DNA of 64,000 nt from Orychophragmus violaceus (taxonomy: Eukaryota > Streptophyta > Magnoliopsida > Brassicales > Brassicaceae), in the NCBI GenBank assembly GCA_030180135.1, contig CM058229.1:45349522-45413521 (forward strand). The letters are read 5' to 3'. Each line of letters opens with the position of its first letter. Positions within the stretch are counted from its first letter, which is position 1. A program made the position numbers and the translations under genes. This document shows positions 35,011 through 43,947 of this stretch, piece after piece. The notes under the pieces were generated by a model. The model searched no databases and was not told the origin of the DNA. It saw only the letters and a list, made by a program, of their open reading frames with translations.

Positions 35011-35018
35011 CTTTTATA
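35011..35018 (-). promoter_or_regulatory. TATA box for the antisense gene
   Basis: Minus-strand TATAAAAG about 106 bp upstream of the antisense ATG (34905), outside the LTR. It is followed by a CT-rich 5' leader. It would start transcription at about 34980-34990. Confidence 0.6.
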
Positions 35019-35253
35019 AGGAAGATGGGAAGCTATCGAGGCAAACGTAATAATGACATATATGCGCCCCTTCACCTTCGACAACCTCAAGGCGACTCTT
35101 CATTTTCCCGCGATTTCCCAAGAAAACCGTTGAGATTCTCGAGGAAACAGCAGAACAAAGACAGGTCGACTCAGTCTACACCGAACAGATATTAAACCAA
35201 CTAAAGAAGTTATAAATCCGCCGACCTCGAAATACTGCGAAGATCGACGAACT

Positions 35254-35267
35254 GGGGGGGGGCTTAC
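35254..35267 (+). other. Polypurine tract of the Tat element
   Basis: Nine consecutive G (35254-35262) then CTTAC immediately before the TGTT of the 3' LTR, the expected place for plus-strand priming. Confidence 0.75.
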
Positions 35268-35923
35268 TGTTATATATGGGTTTAGCACCCCATCCATTTA
35301 GAAGGCCCAATAGCTGTTCCCTGTACAAAGGTCGACCCAACAGAAGGAAACTCGGCCCAACAAAAACAAAACAGCCCAATAGAGCAACAGAAGCCCAATC
35401 GAATACAGCCGAACCGAGCTCGTCACTATCGGCTCGGTCCGGCTCAGCCGAACAACAGCAAGTCGGCTCGGCTACGCTAGCAGACAAAGGAATGTATAGT
35501 CCAGCCCATCACGTCATCAAGTACGGCCCAAACTCGGCAAGCGGTCAACGGCCTGTAGAAAGTCTTAAGTGTACTTTACTATAAATAGGAGCCGTCATTG
35601 TACAGTAACGCGAACTTTTTGGGATCTGTGCACTTCTCACTACTTTCTCTCTCTAGTCAATTTCCCGAATTGTAAACCGAGCACGTCTTTCGGACTGCTC
35701 GGGAATCCGAATATAAACAACGCTCGTCCCGAGCATTTCACCTGATTCAAAAGAATCCCGAACACAACTCTTTTTGTTCGTCACCGAGCATAATCTTGTT
35801 CTCGTTTTCTCCTTTGAATCTAGTCGGTTTTTCTCTCAAGAATAACTCAGTTCCTTCGGACCGAGCACGTCAACTCTCTAGCAAGACGCGCATCTTAATC
35901 TTGTGACCACCTCGGTTATCACA
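35268..35923 (+). repeat. 3' LTR of the Tat element
   Basis: 656 bp. I compared it line by line with 24597-25252 and saw no difference. Confidence 0.97.
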
Positions 35924-35928
35924 CTAGA

Positions 35929-36027
35929 GTATCTTTCCTAGATACTATTTGAGTATATTGATGTATCGTAACCTGTACATTTGATTGTAATTTTGATTAT
36001 TCAATTCTATATACATTCATCTTCTCA
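35929..36027 (+). repeat. 3' LTR of Copia-3, second part
   Basis: It continues 24514-24596 after the Tat insertion (with the duplicated CTAGA at 35924-35928) and ends TTCTCA. TSD CATAA follows. Confidence 0.9.
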
Positions 36028-36032
36028 CATAA

Positions 36033-36527
36033 TCCTCTACGGACAATTCATAGAAAGTGGACCTAGATTAGATCTCTCTGCTCGACTACCTCAATTAAGA
36101 GCTGTTATTCTCCATAGCACGATTTGTTATGGTCTGAAAGTAACGTATCCAATGAAAAAGACATATTGGTTCACATCTACAAGGTAATAAATTAATCATT
36201 ATTTGATAGATCATATTTTCGACATCTCTCTGTCTTTGTCACAGTTGCAGGTTTATGTTTTCTTTTCTTATAGAGATAAGATTTGAATTGCCCAATTACA
36301 TATCTATTTCTCTCTATACCGGGCACCCACATCCCTTTGGTCCGTCCACTATGGTTTCACCGTTTTCTTCAGACCATGCAGGCTGACTTGCTGTGGGTTG
36401 TGGACATTGAACATGTGTCCAAACTCGCTATATTGCGGATCAACTTAGACCGAATCCGCGGGTTGAAACCTATATTGACATCTTTAGGTCGAACTCATTA
36501 GTAAGGAATGAAATTAAAGCTACTGAC
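36033..36527 (+). other. Possible decayed exons of an unidentified gene
   Basis: About 36045-36184 is open in one frame ('RLDLSARLPQLRAVILHSTI') and ends at a GTAATA donor-like site. About 36275-36515 is partly open after an AG. The second block needs a frame change, so it is at best a pseudogene piece. I do not recognise a family. Confidence 0.25.
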
Positions 36528-36824
36528 CCTTTCTCTATTTTATATACTTTTATATACATAAAAATATTAAAATTTCACAGTACATAAATCGCACTTAATC
36601 TCTATTTTTTTTTCATTCTGCGCTAAGCCCAAATCAGCCACGTGTATAGAGCCATATGTATTTCCAAACAGAGATTAAATGCAAACTGTATGTGTATATT
36701 TATATGTATTTAATATATAACATTAACTAAAACACCTCACAGAACAGAGCCCAAGCTTAATTTGTTCGGGCAAGAGACAGAACGAAAGCATAACTAAACT
36801 CTGCAGATCAATAAGAAGTGTTTT
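36528..36824. other. 3' flank of the proline-rich gene
   Basis: AT-rich sequence with no ORF. It includes the probable 3' UTR of the minus-strand gene ending at 36825. Confidence 0.45.
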
Positions 36825-38681
36825 CTAGTCATGCCACGCAAAATTTCCTCTGCCTTCTCTGAAGCTTCGTCCGCTTCTTCTGTAATCTATTTCTGCATCC
36901 GAACTGCACAGACCCGTCTTATATTTTCTGTTTGTCTTTGCTTGACCTCCATTGCCATGCGTGCTTGATCTCCGCATATGATCTGCGTTCATATAACACA
37001 CTTGACATCAAGAGCGACAAAACAGAGTTCTCGTACAAGGTAAATACAAGTATTTTCAAAACTAAGGTAATGTGACATATTAGTATTACCATTGTACACC
37101 TCGAGCGGCTCCTGCAAGTTTCCGCTTTTTTGCTGGTCGAGGCTAGCCGCCTCTGAGCCATACGAATTCAGCCCTTTACCTTCTGATGCATCCAAGGTAC
37201 TACGAGGTCTCAAGGAGTCATCGTTAACATGGGTAATCTCCACATATCGGCTTGTAGTGATGACTTCATCTGCACTGAAACCAAAGGAAGCTCTGTATGC
37301 TTCAAGTTCTTCCATATCTTGCTTGGAAATGCGTTGACCATTTCCGTTAGTTGGATAAACATCTGTATCCTTGGAAACGCTTAGTCTTCCACCAGAATGA
37401 GAAAAAGGAGCATCGTGGTCAAGATAGTATCGAGCAAATGTGGCAGGACAGAAGAAATTTGAACCTTCAGACGCCTTTGGAGTAGTGTTTGTTTCAGGTG
37501 TCTGCGCATAACTAGAGTCACTCCTCGAACATTTGACTGTTCCTGGAGAAGCCAAAGGATCCCATTGCGGTGAGAACTCACGGTCCAGAAAAGATGAGGA
37601 TCGACTATCGCCTGAGATTGGATATCTGACAGTGCTTGCCAGACTGCCAGGATACAGTGTGTATGTTGCATGAAGATCGTCTGCAGAAACATAATCGTCT
37701 TTCTCTGTTTTCTTGAAATCAGCAGCAGATGTTAAGAACCGAGCATAAGGTACATCAGGTGAAGAAGGAGTGGTGAGATGTGCTAACTCAGGAGGAGGTG
37801 TCAAAGGAGCAGTAGATGACTCTGTGGTAAAAGTTGAGAAAACCGGTGGTGAAACCAATTGGGTCTCATGAGCATAAGGCCCTGTTGCAAACATAGCGGA
37901 CGAAGGCGAGTTAGCAGATAACGACAGCAGACAATTCGGGGACTGAGCTATTGAAGGAGCAGGAGAATGTGAGAATGAAGCTGGAGACGAAGGGGGAGCA
38001 AGCATTGATGTAGCGTGATTACTCATTTCCGTTGCTTGTGGTTGATTTGATTGACCAGTTGCAACATTCCCTTCGGGCATTCGTGAAGCTGGCACAATTC
38101 GTCTCTCTCCTTTCTTTGAACCGAAACAAGACAACGCTTTAAAACACCCAACCCACCGCTTCTTCTATGAATGCAGTAAAAAGAAAACTCATCAGAAAGC
38201 AGGAAACATACTCACATAATCATGAGCATTCACCACAACTATTAATTACCCGATTTTGAACCTAAATCAGGAATAAATCAGATCAAATACGCTTTAGCAT
38301 GATAAACTAATCAAGATTCTGAAGCAATGAGTTAATATAGTTTCTATTACAAGACTTAAGATTTAGACTGTTTCCAGGAAGCGTCCAAACAACTGTCTAC
38401 ATAAAAGTTCGGTCCACACAGCAACTTCTAAGAGGATTTAACCCGAGATTAATCAAAATAGAATAGATCGCGGAACTAAACCCCAAAATCAAAAGTCTCT
38501 CTGCGTATTAAGAGTAAATTAGAATAAACAAGTTTCGTTTCCTCGATGTGAGATACAGCGATTGTAACAGGATCTAAGCAAACTCATCACAAAATTACAG
38601 ATTCAAGCTAAAAAGATAGATGAAACAGACCCGTTCTCGAAGAGGATCTCTGTTATGATGGTTCGACCTGGCCATTACCAT
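36825..38681 (-). CDS. Hydroxyproline-rich glycoprotein family protein, AT1G63720-like
   Basis: This is the only apparently intact host gene. The main exon (38164-37090) begins after a TAG acceptor with 'KKRWVGCFKALSCFGSKKG', the conserved start of this plant family. It continues with Ser/Pro-rich text: 'LAPPSSPASFSHSPAPS', 'GPYAHETQLVSPPVFSTFTT', 'STAPLTPPPELAHLTTPSSP'. A GT-AG intron (37089-36983) leads to a last exon (36982-36825) ending 'GNFAWHD' and stop. The first exon is less certain: 38681-38631 (ATG to a GTCTGT donor, 17 codons) joins in phase through a 466-nt intron. Together the exons give 1284 nt (427 aa plus stop) with no disruption. No signal peptide or membrane segment is seen despite the family name. 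Function is unknown to me; the conserved basic/Cys-rich start suggests an internal protein, not a cell-wall one. The TE nest starts within 800 bp of its 3' end. Confidence 0.85.
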
Positions 38682-39003
38682 CAACCTCTGGATATCTGTT
38701 TCCTCTTACTAAGGATTTCGGGAGAAAGGAATCCACCAAATATATCGCTTCAAATCTCACATAGAGTTCGAAGCAGTGCCATGCATTTCAGTGAGAAATT
38801 AGGGCTCGATTGCAGGAGCTGTGATAGGCTGGAAAAGCAATAAACAAACTAGATTCAGTCGCAATTTAGAGTTTTGTTTTTGTTTTGTAGATTCGAGGAG
38901 CAGCTGCATCTAGAAGAACAAAGCAGAGGCTGACAGCATGTAGATCTTGCTGCTGTGAGGCAAGACAAAACCAATTTTTGAAAAGCAAGTTACATGTTAG
39001 TAA
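38682..39003. promoter_or_regulatory. 5' flank of the proline-rich gene
   Basis: It lies upstream of the predicted start on the minus strand and probably contains the 5' UTR, including a short upstream ATG frame near 38770-38805. No TATA box could be assigned. Confidence 0.35.
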
Positions 39004-40171
39004 TTTTTATTATTATTTTTTTTTCATTTGAAAAGATACTTATATTAAGATGCGTTTTTGTAATACAAAGTCGGGAGAAGACAAATCCTTCTCCGAAAAC
39101 GAAGCCGGCGGATTAACAAAATATCCCTGGAAACTAAAGCCCATAAAGGGTTGCTACTACTACAACTATAATAGACATAGATCGATACGATCAAAATCGA
39201 ACAAATAACAAAAGAGCTTGCACATCTTGACTCCCGCGAAGAACAAGGAGCGAGAAAAATCGTCGTTGCCCACGGCCCACCGAACGATTACACCAACTAC
39301 CTGGAGACTAACAGAGAAAACACTCTCTCAAAACACAAAACCAAGAACCAAAGCTTCATAACCCGACAAGAAAGAACTTAAGAAAGTTCCCCTAAACCTC
39401 TTTCGGATACGGTAATGGCACAATCCCATGCACCTGGAAACACCTAGATAGAAGCCTAAATCTAAAATCCCAATCTCCAACGAAACCTAACAAATCCAAG
39501 ACCTCCAAGTCTAGACTAAAACAGAAAAAATGGATTGAAAAGCACTCACCAATAAAACAACGAAGAGCCAAAATGAAGCAAGTTAGCAAGTTAGATCCAA
39601 TATTTATCAACTATCTACCCATATAGCAGAGGATACTTATAATTAAGCTAAAACCGATAAACGTACGCCTCAACACCTCGACAAAGCCGGATCCAAAGTA
39701 ACCCAAAACAGCAAACCACACACAGAACAACAAACCAAAACCGTGAACGATGATGGCGGCGACCTCAGAAACGGACCAGAAAGCACCGTGAAAAGCACGA
39801 CTCAACCGAGAGAAGCCCGGCAAGCTCGACCAGAAACCACCGTAAAGAAAGACGCAACGGAAACCTCGACACCAACCGTACCCAAGGGTCACATCGGATT
39901 GAAAACTCGGCGGAGGAGAGGAAGCGACACCGATGCAGGCCCCCGAGCCAAGGGGAGTCGCTGATGGTGCAAAGGAGACGACAGCGCGGAGGAGAGAGCG
40001 GCGGCGAGCATCTGCGTCTAGGAATCGCTAGAAAACTGTCGCATAAGTCAAGAGGGAGAGAATAAGCGGAATAGAAACTATCAACGGCCAGCAACCTCTC
40101 CCCGGCGACGACCATAACCGCCGACCGGGAAAAGAACAGTGATCTGAGAAAGGGAGGGTCGGCGGCGGCTT
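39004..40171 (-). mobile_element. Possible non-coding LINE-derived (Sadhu-like) retroposon
   Basis: On the minus strand this 1.17-kb block starts GC-rich ('aagccgccgccgaccctccc'). It has no long conserved ORF and ends in an A-rich tail (AAAAAAAAATAATAATAAAAA) at about 39004-39025. That shape fits a non-LTR retroposon such as the Brassicaceae Sadhu family. I could not define a clean target duplication. It lies head to head with the 5' end of the proline-rich gene. The family name is tentative. Confidence 0.4.
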
Positions 40172-40365
40172 ATTTTTTTTTAAATTGCTGAATCATGAAG
40201 AGTATTGTTTTATATTCATTATATAAAAAAATTCTTTTTTATCAACAAAATTTTATTATTTCTTAAATGTGAAATTTTGAACAAAAGCGTAGTTTTCAAT
40301 ATATTAATTGAAACTATTTATAAAATAATAAGAAGTAGAAGATAAATTGTTATTTTGGTGTTGTT

Positions 40366-40492
40366 CGTTTATCCATTTAAATGATTCATCCTGATGGATA
40401 TGAGAATTGATGTTCGTTTAGTAACAAAATTGACATCCATCCAGATGAATCTCATCTCCATCCAGATGAACCATCTGAATGGTTTTAAAAAA
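40366..40492. repeat. Foldback (hAT-type MITE-like) remnant
   Basis: The left arm 'ccatttaaatgattcatcc' and the reverse complement of the right arm 'ccatctgaatgg' with 'catccagatgaa' match over about 36-45 bp at roughly 80%. Preceding 'ggtgttgttcgttt' resembles hAT-type MITE ends. The right terminus is missing. Confidence 0.45.
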
Positions 40493-40663
40493 TTTAGGCA
40501 AATTTTATAAATTCATTTTTTGACGTCGATCCATCTTGGTTAAGATAAGTTTAATTTGTTGGAAGGGAAGCTCGGGAAAATTCCTTCAGTCGAGACAATC
40601 TGGCTTATATTGGAGAATAACACGTCCTAAGACCGAGCTTCTTTCGCTAAGTAGTCAGCACGA

Positions 40664-40839
40664 TGATATATCATGGTTTTTTTTTTGGTTTTCAACCATG
40701 ATATAGTTGTGTATATTGAGTCTTTAACCTGGTTTTTCGAGTTTATTGAGTCTTCTACAGGTAGGCTTGCGTTTGGAGCAAAGAGTGGAATTATAGGACA
40801 TTTCTGGTGATTGGTGCAATGAGCTCAAGTTGGTGTCTC
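40664..40839 (+). repeat. Athila 5' LTR, first part
   Basis: It matches the first 170 bp of the 3' LTR (61664 onward). It is interrupted by Copia-4 at GTCTC; the remainder is 48022-49023. Confidence 0.93.
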
Positions 40840-41132
40840 TGTTGGGAATGTCCTGAAATCTACCGTACTATCTCTAGAAAGTATGATAAGTGTCGAGATC
40901 AGACATAAGTCATAAGTACTGGGTGATCATGATGGCTTGCTAGAGTCCGCTCTTGATCTATAAGTTTAAGACTTATTACCAGTATTGTATGATCCCTAAG
41001 GGTCACACACCATAGCTAACGGGAAAGTTAAAATGGAATTAATGCGGTAAGATGCAAGGCATTTACTGTATTTGTACAGAGAGACTTGGGCCATTAGTTA
41101 ATTACTTGGGCCCATATCGAGATACAGGACTT

Positions 41133-41168
41133 GTGTCGATCGACACAGGTATATGTGTCGGTCGACAC
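41133..41168. promoter_or_regulatory. Paired 14-bp palindromes in Copia-4 5' LTR
   Basis: GTGTCGATCGACAC (41133-41146) and GTGTCGGTCGACAC (41155-41168), start-to-start 22 bp. They lie just upstream of the LTR TATA box, the position of a promoter-proximal protein-binding site. Confidence 0.75.
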
Positions 41169-41213
41169 AACAGCGAAACCGAAACATCAGTTTAGGTTTA
41201 AGACGAGTCGAGA

Positions 41214-41221
41214 TATATAAG
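41214..41221 (+). promoter_or_regulatory. TATA box of the Copia-4 LTR
   Basis: TATATAAG in the sequence 'gagatatataagtc'. The same box lies at 47716-47723 in the 3' LTR. Confidence 0.65.
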
Positions 41222-41520
41222 TCTTAGGTCTTATGATTTCGACGGGAGGTCTGCGAATCTGAAAAGAGCCGTCCTGTTTTCTCTCTGTTTCCTTCAACTT
41301 TGGTCTAGCAACCATCCCGAGCTTGTAAGAGTGTGGATACTCTAGGAGGAATAGGTGGTTCATCTGTTCGTTGATCTCGACATTACAATCATTCCGCTGC
41401 AAAAGGTAATGTCCAGGTTTGTGTTTTATGATTCGGTTACAAGAACCTAGATCTGTTTAAGATTATGTGTTAGGTTGCAATCTGTTAATTGAACCTTGAA
41501 AAACACCCATAATCCTTCAG

Positions 41521-41534
41521 TGGTATCAGAGACA
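41521..41534 (+). other. Primer binding site of Copia-4
   Basis: TGGTATCAGAGACA one base after the LTR, complementary to tRNA-iMet in its first 11 bases. Confidence 0.8.
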
Positions 41535-41686
41535 GGTTGCAGGTTTCTTGTAAATTTGGATCATTCTTAGGTTGTTTTACTGATTAGAATCGAATTTGAA
41601 TGTTGAAATTTGATTAAGAATCTCAAAAAACCTAAAAGAAATCGCATTAATCCGATTGAATGCCATCGGTGTGCGATTTGGACACT

Positions 41687-41920
41687 CGTGTCGATCGACG
41701 AGGGGGCGATATCGGTCGATATGCATATCGGATCGATTGTGTCGCTGACCCGAAGACCCGATCACAACGAGCTGTTGTTTGCCAGTATCGATCGATGAGG
41801 GAGCGTGATATCGATCGACATAAGTCGGATCGATTGTCTTCTCGCTGTCCCGATGACCCGATCGATAAGTGCTGATACACGCGAGTATCGATCGACGCAG
41901 GAGCGTTGTATCGATCGATA
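41687..41920. promoter_or_regulatory. Three degenerate palindrome pairs in the Copia-4 leader (about 100-bp tandem units)
   Basis: TCGRTCGA cores lie at 41691 and 41712, 41788 and 41811, and 41888 and 41911, giving pair spacings of 21, 23 and 23 bp. Each pair is separated by 'g(a/c)ngggagcgt'-like text and followed by a 'cggatcgattgt' or similar block. The unit period is about 97-100 bp. Confidence 0.65.
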
Positions 41921-42680
41921 CATGTGCGTGGTGTACAATCCGCGAAAAGCCAATCGGTTCAACCGAGCTTCGCGGTTGGTACTTTCCAACCCACAAACAA
42001 AGGATCAATCAAACCGATTGTGATTCATTGTTTGCTTTAGCCAATCCCGCAAGTTAGGTCAAAATCAGCTAAAATTGATTGATTAAACCAATTGATTTCT
42101 TCCTGATTTTGGATTTAACCGAACCGATCAATTTATTGGTAGTTCAAGCGGTTAACCCGAATCGCGGTTTGCTGGAAATTATTTAATACATGGTATTATT
42201 TATTTTCTGGTTAAACCGGATTGAAATTCAAAATTGAATTTTAACCTAAACCGAAGGCTGGTCTAAGTTTGATTTGGTTGGACCAAATAATTTAGAGCTG
42301 GTCTGGTTTAGTAAATAACCGATGGTTTTGATAGTTAATTTGGTCTTGGACCAGAATTAATAAACCGGATCGGTTATGTCAAATTATTGGGCCAGCTGGA
42401 ATTCTATGGTCTTGGGCCAAGAATTGGGCCTATAATTTGTGACCCAACCTAAAATATTTATAAAATATTAAATTAGAAATTTCTAATTTTAGTAAGTTAC
42501 TAAATTTAGAAAGTTTCTAAATTAAGAAAGTTTCCCAAAATAGTAATCTTCTATTTTTGGAAATAAAACTTGAAAATCCTCAAAACAATATCAAGCTTGG
42601 ATGTCTTGCCCAATCTTGTCAGCTACTTAACGCTTACTTGATTACAGATATGGCTTACAGTGTGAGGTGTCTGTTTTCGC

Positions 42681-43063
42681 GTAAGTAAAGTAGTATATAG
42701 TCACTAATTTCATTGGGAGTCCCAGATTTTAGTGATTATTTGGCTGAAAGAGATTGGTTTCCTTGACTGGGCCATCGGGAGTCCCGGGCCTTGAGACATC
42801 TGGTGAATTTGGGCCTCGGGTCCAATTCACAACCGAGAGTTATTGGTTATAACTAGCTGTGTGTATGCTTACCAAGTAAAGCTAATTCTGGGTGACGGCC
42901 AGTGGCCCACTTTGGAATTAGCTGAACATGGGTCTCGGAATCATTGCATTCTTATGAGGTTAAACAAAGAAATTTTGAATGCAATGCGAGTTTTCTTATA
43001 AGTTGTTAAGATTACTCTTTTATGAACTTAATAACTAAAACTCTATTTATCTCTAAATTTCAG
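42681..43063 (+). other. Candidate leader intron of Copia-4
   Basis: GTAAGTAAAG donor at 42681 and an AAATTTCAG acceptor ending at 43063, two bases before the gag ATG (43066). Splicing would place gag near the 5' end. This is inference from consensus only. Confidence 0.4.
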
Positions 43064-43065
43064 CT

Positions 43066-43947
43066 ATGACAAGCACAAACAATCAAAACACTTTCTCGAT
43101 CCGGTATGTCCTTGAGATGGACAAACTGAACGGATCAAATTTCTTGACTTGGTCACGGAACCTGAGGCTAGTCCTCAGGCATGAGAGAAAGGACTATGTC
43201 CTTGAGAAAGCTCTCCCCGAGAGGATCGGATCCAAATCCAGTCATGCAGTATATAATGCTTGGAATAAGCATTATAATGATGCGGTAGATGTGCGTGGTC
43301 TGATATTGGCTACCATGGAATCAGATTTGCGGAAGCAATATGAGAACATGGAGTCGCCAATAGAGATGATCAGCAGCCTGAAATTGAAATTTCAGGAGCA
43401 GGTAAGAGTGGAGAGATACCAGTTGGTTAAATCTCTCACTAGCTGCAAGCTACCGATGGATCATCCAGTAAGTCCTCATATCAGTAAAATGATGGGTTAC
43501 ATTGATAACCTGAGGAAACTGGATTATCCAGTTAGCCAAGAATTGGCAACTGATATCATTCTGCAGTCACTGCCGTCAAGCTATGATAAGTTCGTAAGGG
43601 ACTATATCAAGAAAGGCTTAACGAAGACGTTGACTGAACTGCATGATATGCTCAAGACAGTTGAGCCAAACGTGAAGAGTACCCTGTACAATCTCATGAA
43701 TGAGAAGGGTAGGTTTACTGCTGACAAGGGTGAAGACAAAGTTGTCCAGATTTCGAATCATGGCAAGCGTGTGTCTTCTGAGCCCGAGTCAGATACCTCT
43801 TACGTTGGTAAGTGCTGCTACTGTAAAGAGACTGGGCATTGGAAGAGAGATTGCATTAAATTCATGGAAGATTATGAGGAGTTGAAGTTGATGTATGAGA
43901 CTACTCCCTCAGGTATTCATGTTATTACTTCAAGTTATACCTTATAG
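43066..43947 (+). CDS. Gag of Copia-4, intact, 293 aa
   Basis: A complete frame encodes a Copia gag of UBN2/Retrotran_gag type. It begins 'MTSTNNQNTFSIRYVLEMDK' and 'LNGSNFLTWSRNLRLVLRHE', followed by 'LILATMESDLRKQYENM', 'ELATDIILQSLPSSYDKFV' and 'LTELHDMLKTVEPNV'. It ends with a CCHC zinc knuckle 'CCYCKETGHWKRDC' at about residues 246-259. The protein would form virus-like particles and bind the element's RNA. A stop at 43945-43947 separates it from the decayed protease ('VLDTGCGTDICYNM'). Full Copia elements normally make one gag-pol frame, so this stop turns the element into a gag-only coder. Retention of an open gag while pol decayed suggests Gag is still useful in cis. Confidence 0.88.
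   Translation: MTSTNNQNTFSIRYVLEMDKLNGSNFLTWSRNLRLVLRHERKDYVLEKALPERIGSKSSHAVYNAWNKHYNDAVDVRGLILATMESDLRKQYENMESPIEMISSLKLKFQEQVRVERYQLVKSLTSCKLPMDHPVSPHISKMMGYIDNLRKLDYPVSQELATDIILQSLPSSYDKFVRDYIKKGLTKTLTELHDMLKTVEPNVKSTLYNLMNEKGRFTADKGEDKVVQISNHGKRVSSEPESDTSYVGKCCYCKETGHWKRDCIKFMEDYEELKLMYETTPSGIHVITSSYTL

Larger units (their letters stand above)
24597..35923 (+). mobile_element. Complete Tat-lineage Ty3/Gypsy retrotransposon (Gypsy-2)
   Basis: 11.3 kb. Both LTRs are 656 bp and I find no difference between them on reading. TSD CTAGA is perfect (24592-24596 and 35924-35928). A PBS of the TGGCGCCGTCTGTGGGG type, a single 1916-codon gag-pol frame, a 4.2-kb segment with an antisense gene, and a G9 polypurine-tract core precede the 3' LTR. 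The extra archaeal-type RNase H after the normal RNase H and the antisense gene between pol and LTR are known hallmarks of the plant Tat clade. Identical LTRs and an undamaged frame indicate very recent insertion and possible activity. Confidence 0.96.
15342..36027 (+). mobile_element. Old Ty1/Copia element hosting two nested Gypsy elements (Copia-3)
   Basis: The left LTR is 15342-15513. The right LTR is split into 24514-24596 and 35929-36027 by the Tat element. The 5-bp target duplication CATAA is perfect (15337-15341 and 36028-36032). The internal region is interrupted by a gag-only Gypsy element (16668-21349), and when that is removed the coding frame resumes directly ('GHPI' before, 'THMGSTSL' after). 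Without the nested DNA the element is about 4.7 kb. Its frame is broken throughout. Confidence 0.93.
40840..41519 (+). repeat. 5' LTR of Copia-4
   Basis: 680 bp, TGTTGGGAATG...AATCCTTCA. It contains the paired palindromes (41133-41168) and a TATATAAG box at 41214-41221, 45 bp downstream of them. Confidence 0.95.

Noticed and set aside
41133..41168. Palindrome pairs as a CRISPR-like array
   Set aside because: This is a plant nuclear genome. Repeats are only paired, spacers are 7-9 bp and no cas genes exist.
41577..42057. Several overlapping open frames on both strands in the Copia-4 leader
   Set aside because: They arise from the CG-rich tandem palindrome units and lack any conserved domain.
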